Source of the DNA: Rhodospirillales bacterium | Lineage (GTDB): Bacteria; Pseudomonadota; Alphaproteobacteria; Rhodospirillales; Magnetospirillaceae | DNA: 64,000 nucleotides | Reading direction: 5' to 3' | Assembly: GCA_019455065.1 (NCBI GenBank) | Contig: JACFNC010000006.1 | Location: forward strand, 176,756 to 240,755 | In this document: positions 62,187-64,000 of the stretch, piece by piece | Position numbering within the stretch: position 1 is the stretch's first letter | Layout: each line of letters starts with the position of its first letter | Translations under genes and position numbers: made by a program | Notes under the pieces: model-generated | The model's database searches: none | The model's input: only the letters and a program-made list of their open reading frames with translations | What the model was told of the DNA's origin: nothing

Positions 62187-63347
62187 GTGTGCAATTTGAA
62201 CGGTGTGAGCGGGCAGCAGAGCGGAATTGTGTCGTCCTCGGACCAGCCAGGCAACGAGGTCTCAGCCAGCGTTGAAATCGGCATCGACGCCAATGCGGCG
62301 CCGATTTCACCGGTTGAGATACGGCACTCGCCGACCACCGTCGGAAACGCGATGAGCCCGGCGGGCCCTCCCCTCGCGGACCCCGTATCGGCCGCGACGG
62401 AAACCGTCGTTCCGATTCCCGTGCCCCATGACGGGCCCGCACCACCCGAGCACCGTGGGCCCGGCGGCTGCTGCTCCTGCTGGACGCGCACAGCCCACAT
62501 GATCACGGCGGGCTTGGTGCAGGCGGTTTCGACCGCGTTGACGTTCGGAACCAAACCCTTGATCGAGGCTGCCGTTCAGACCGCGCTGGGCACGGTGTCC
62601 GTGCCTCCCATCTACGCCCAGGTGACCGCCTCCGTCGTGGGCGGCATCTATGTCGGGCTCATACATACGACCGTATCGAGTCTGGTTTCCGGCATCATGA
62701 ACTCGGCGGTGGGGATGCACACCTATCAGCCCAAAGAAAATGAATTCTTGGGGGAATTCTTGACGATCGACCTGCCCGTCGGAGGGGCGTTCGTTGGGGG
62801 CTACGCTCTCCGCAGTTCGGTCATGGACTGGAACACCAATATCTGGCTCGACGCGCTCTCCAAAACGGTCACATCGACGGCGGCCGGCTTCGTGCAGGGC
62901 GCGGTCACCGATGCACTCCGTCAGACGATGGCCGCCTATGAAGCCTTTTACTCGGAGAAGCCGGCCCGAAATATCTCGGGCGAAAGGTTGCAGTTCTTCA
63001 AGGACACCCTGGCGAAGACTCTCGATATCAAGACCATGAGCGGCAAGGACCTCGGTCACAACATTCTCGGAAAGACCGTCGGGTCCACGCTGGGCATGTT
63101 GCTTACGCAAATTTGGAAACACGTGGAGCTCCCTCCCATCGCGTCCGGCGCCCTGGGCATGACGACCTACCTAGCAAGCTGGTTCACGGGAATCCACCTC
63201 CTGTCGGCCGTCCTCGGCGAGCTTGCGCCCTCGGAATCCGAACGCCGATTGGAGAGCGTCGTCATTGGTGAAAATGGTCCGCCGCAGCCTCACTCGTCCG
63301 TAGCGGATTCCGTCGAGATCGCGGTATCGGAGCATCCGCGGGAATAA
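62187..63347 (+). CDS. Membrane-associated candidate effector protein
   Basis: A 386-residue protein of unknown family, from GTG 62187 behind GGAGGGGGGACC. Residues 1-90 are low-complexity and rich in Ser, Thr, Gly, Pro and Val, fitting a disordered type III signal. GCCSCW at about 93-98 is a Cys cluster that could be lipid-modified. Several hydrophobic segments follow (AHMITAGLVQAVSTALTFG; VTASVVGGIYVGLIHTTVSS; LPVGGAFVGGYAL; ASGALGMTTYLASWFTGIHL). It could insert into a membrane, possibly of a host. The four CesT-like genes before it support an effector role; that remains inference. Confidence 0.5.
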   Translation: MCNLNGVSGQQSGIVSSSDQPGNEVSASVEIGIDANAAPISPVEIRHSPTTVGNAMSPAGPPLADPVSAATETVVPIPVPHDGPAPPEHRGPGGCCSCWTRTAHMITAGLVQAVSTALTFGTKPLIEAAVQTALGTVSVPPIYAQVTASVVGGIYVGLIHTTVSSLVSGIMNSAVGMHTYQPKENEFLGEFLTIDLPVGGAFVGGYALRSSVMDWNTNIWLDALSKTVTSTAAGFVQGAVTDALRQTMAAYEAFYSEKPARNISGERLQFFKDTLAKTLDIKTMSGKDLGHNILGKTVGSTLGMLLTQIWKHVELPPIASGALGMTTYLASWFTGIHLLSAVLGELAPSESERRLESVVIGENGPPQPHSSVADSVEIAVSEHPRE

Positions 63348-63359
63348 GGTGTTTGGCGC

Positions 63360-63670
63360 CTAGGTGTTTTAGCCTGCCGCCTTAGCCGGAACACCACCGC
63401 ACGTGCCCCGTAGTTCAGCGGATCGGCCGCCTCGAGGCGCTCTTCTGCCCCGGCGATCCATTCGCCCAAGCTGTGATCCCCGACCCTTTCACTCTGATCC
63501 ATCTCCGCCTGCTTCAGGAACCCCGATCGCTTTGGTGCATGCGCCGGTCGGATGCCGAGAACGCCGCAGGGTCGAGCAGCTTCTTCCTCCAAGGATCCCG
63601 ATCCCTTCGCGCTTCCTGTTGCCGACGCTCGTAGTCCGCAAGCCACCCGGCGATGACCGGATGTGGGCGT
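63360..63670 (-). pseudogene. Decayed reading frame at the right edge
   Basis: Minus-strand stretches read like protein but in different frames: HPVIAGWLADYERRQQEARR with DPWRKKLLDPAAF in one, then EERLEAADPLNYGARAVVFR in another. A frameshift or deletion seems to split an old gene. I do not recognise the family. From 63671 to 63950 I see nothing I can support. Confidence 0.3.
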
Positions 63671-63950
63671 AGTCAAGCGACGACGGCTGACTGCAGGCGT
63701 CGACGGTCGCGCTCATTGGCGAAGGTGGCGGCTTCCATATCGGGACCGGAATCTGAGAGGTAGGCTGGCAGCCGATCAGCGCCGCCTGCACGTTGGGCGC
63801 GAGGCCGGTGACCATCAGGGCGACGACACCGCCGCGGCGCAACGGCATGGGAGGGCCGGGCCGATTCACGCAAAGGTGGCAGGGTTTTTCCGTAGATTTT
63901 CCGTACGGCTTAGACGGCGCGCGAGGAGTGCGCGCCAAGCCCCTGTGTCC

Positions 63951-63996
63951 GTTCTGCGACATAGGTGACACAACGTTCCGGAGACATGGGTGACAC
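63951..63996. repeat. Insertion-sequence end-like direct repeats
   Basis: GTTCTGCGACATAGGTGACA (63951-63970, followed by C) and GTTCCGGAGACATGGGTGAC (63975-63994, followed by AC) are near-identical repeats three bases apart. Paired repeats containing ACAT-x-GGTGACAC are common at the ends of IS21- and IS481-type elements, where the transposase binds. The element body would lie beyond the window's right edge. Confidence 0.5.
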
Positions 63997-64000
63997 TTCC

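Noticed and set aside
63951..63996. Direct repeats as the start of a CRISPR array
   Set aside because: Only two imperfect copies with a 3-base spacer; CRISPR arrays need spacers of about 30 bases and near-identical repeats.

Overview
The window is high-GC DNA with tightly packed, often ATGA-overlapping genes. It carries TRAP and TAXI transporters, a RarD-type permease, a HupE-type nickel permease, Tat-exported respiratory enzymes and CesT-like secretion chaperones. This suits an alphaproteobacterium, perhaps Rhodospirillales-like; that placement is inference. I saw no rRNA, tRNA or CRISPR array.

Region 1 (1-11424) is ordinary chromosome: small secreted proteins, two SDR enzymes, an AraC regulator, a UdgX-type uracil-DNA glycosylase, Hsp20 and Lon, small conserved proteins, RarD, an FmdE-like protein, a LigB-type dioxygenase, a transglutaminase-like protein and a GDCCVxC-type protein.

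Region 2 (11628-30595) looks like one metabolic system built on the nickel-pincer nucleotide (NPN) cofactor. A divergent control region (14274-14441) separates a leftward set (cupin, HpcH/HpaI aldolase, MoCF-domain protein, HupE nickel permease) from a long rightward set. The rightward set runs GntR regulator, Fe-S/BFD redox protein, a very divergent LarA-like enzyme, two TAXI binding proteins, a TauE-like exporter, two fused TRAP permeases, a UbiD-type decarboxylase with a small zinc-ribbon protein, and a DUF1850 protein. It ends with larC, larE, larB and NadD- and NadC-like genes. The LarA-like protein keeps the H-x9-K-x15-H spacing of the LarA residues that hold NPN and nickel but lacks the first catalytic His. 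The nucleotide genes could make the NaMN/NaAD precursor of NPN on the spot. This is the best candidate for an undescribed system.

Region 3 (30596-46594) is a respiratory molybdoenzyme island. A sigma-54 type promoter with two palindromic upstream sites precedes an NrfC/NrfD/molybdopterin oxidoreductase operon with a TorD-like chaperone. Fe-S proteins, a small c-type cytochrome, two Mrp-type ATPases, a rhodanese-like protein and a five-haem cytochrome follow. The island ends with a PhnD-like binding protein, a histidine kinase and a sigma-54 activator, which probably switch on the promoter. The molybdoenzyme has Asp in place of one Fe-S cysteine.

Region 4 (46598-57086) starts with an IS630-type remnant and then carries a LysR-controlled glutamate/5-oxoproline module: a DUF1445 D-glutamate cyclase-like protein, a TRAP transporter, a fused HyuA-HyuB oxoprolinase-type enzyme and glutamate dehydrogenase.

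Region 5 (57265-63347) encodes a 991-residue fusion of a glutamate racemase-like domain and a D-glutamate cyclase-like domain, four CesT-like small proteins and a membrane-associated protein with a disordered N-terminus. This resembles a type III effector/chaperone locus whose large effector would act on the same metabolites as region 4. The right edge (63348-64000) holds decayed sequence and paired repeats typical of an insertion-sequence end.
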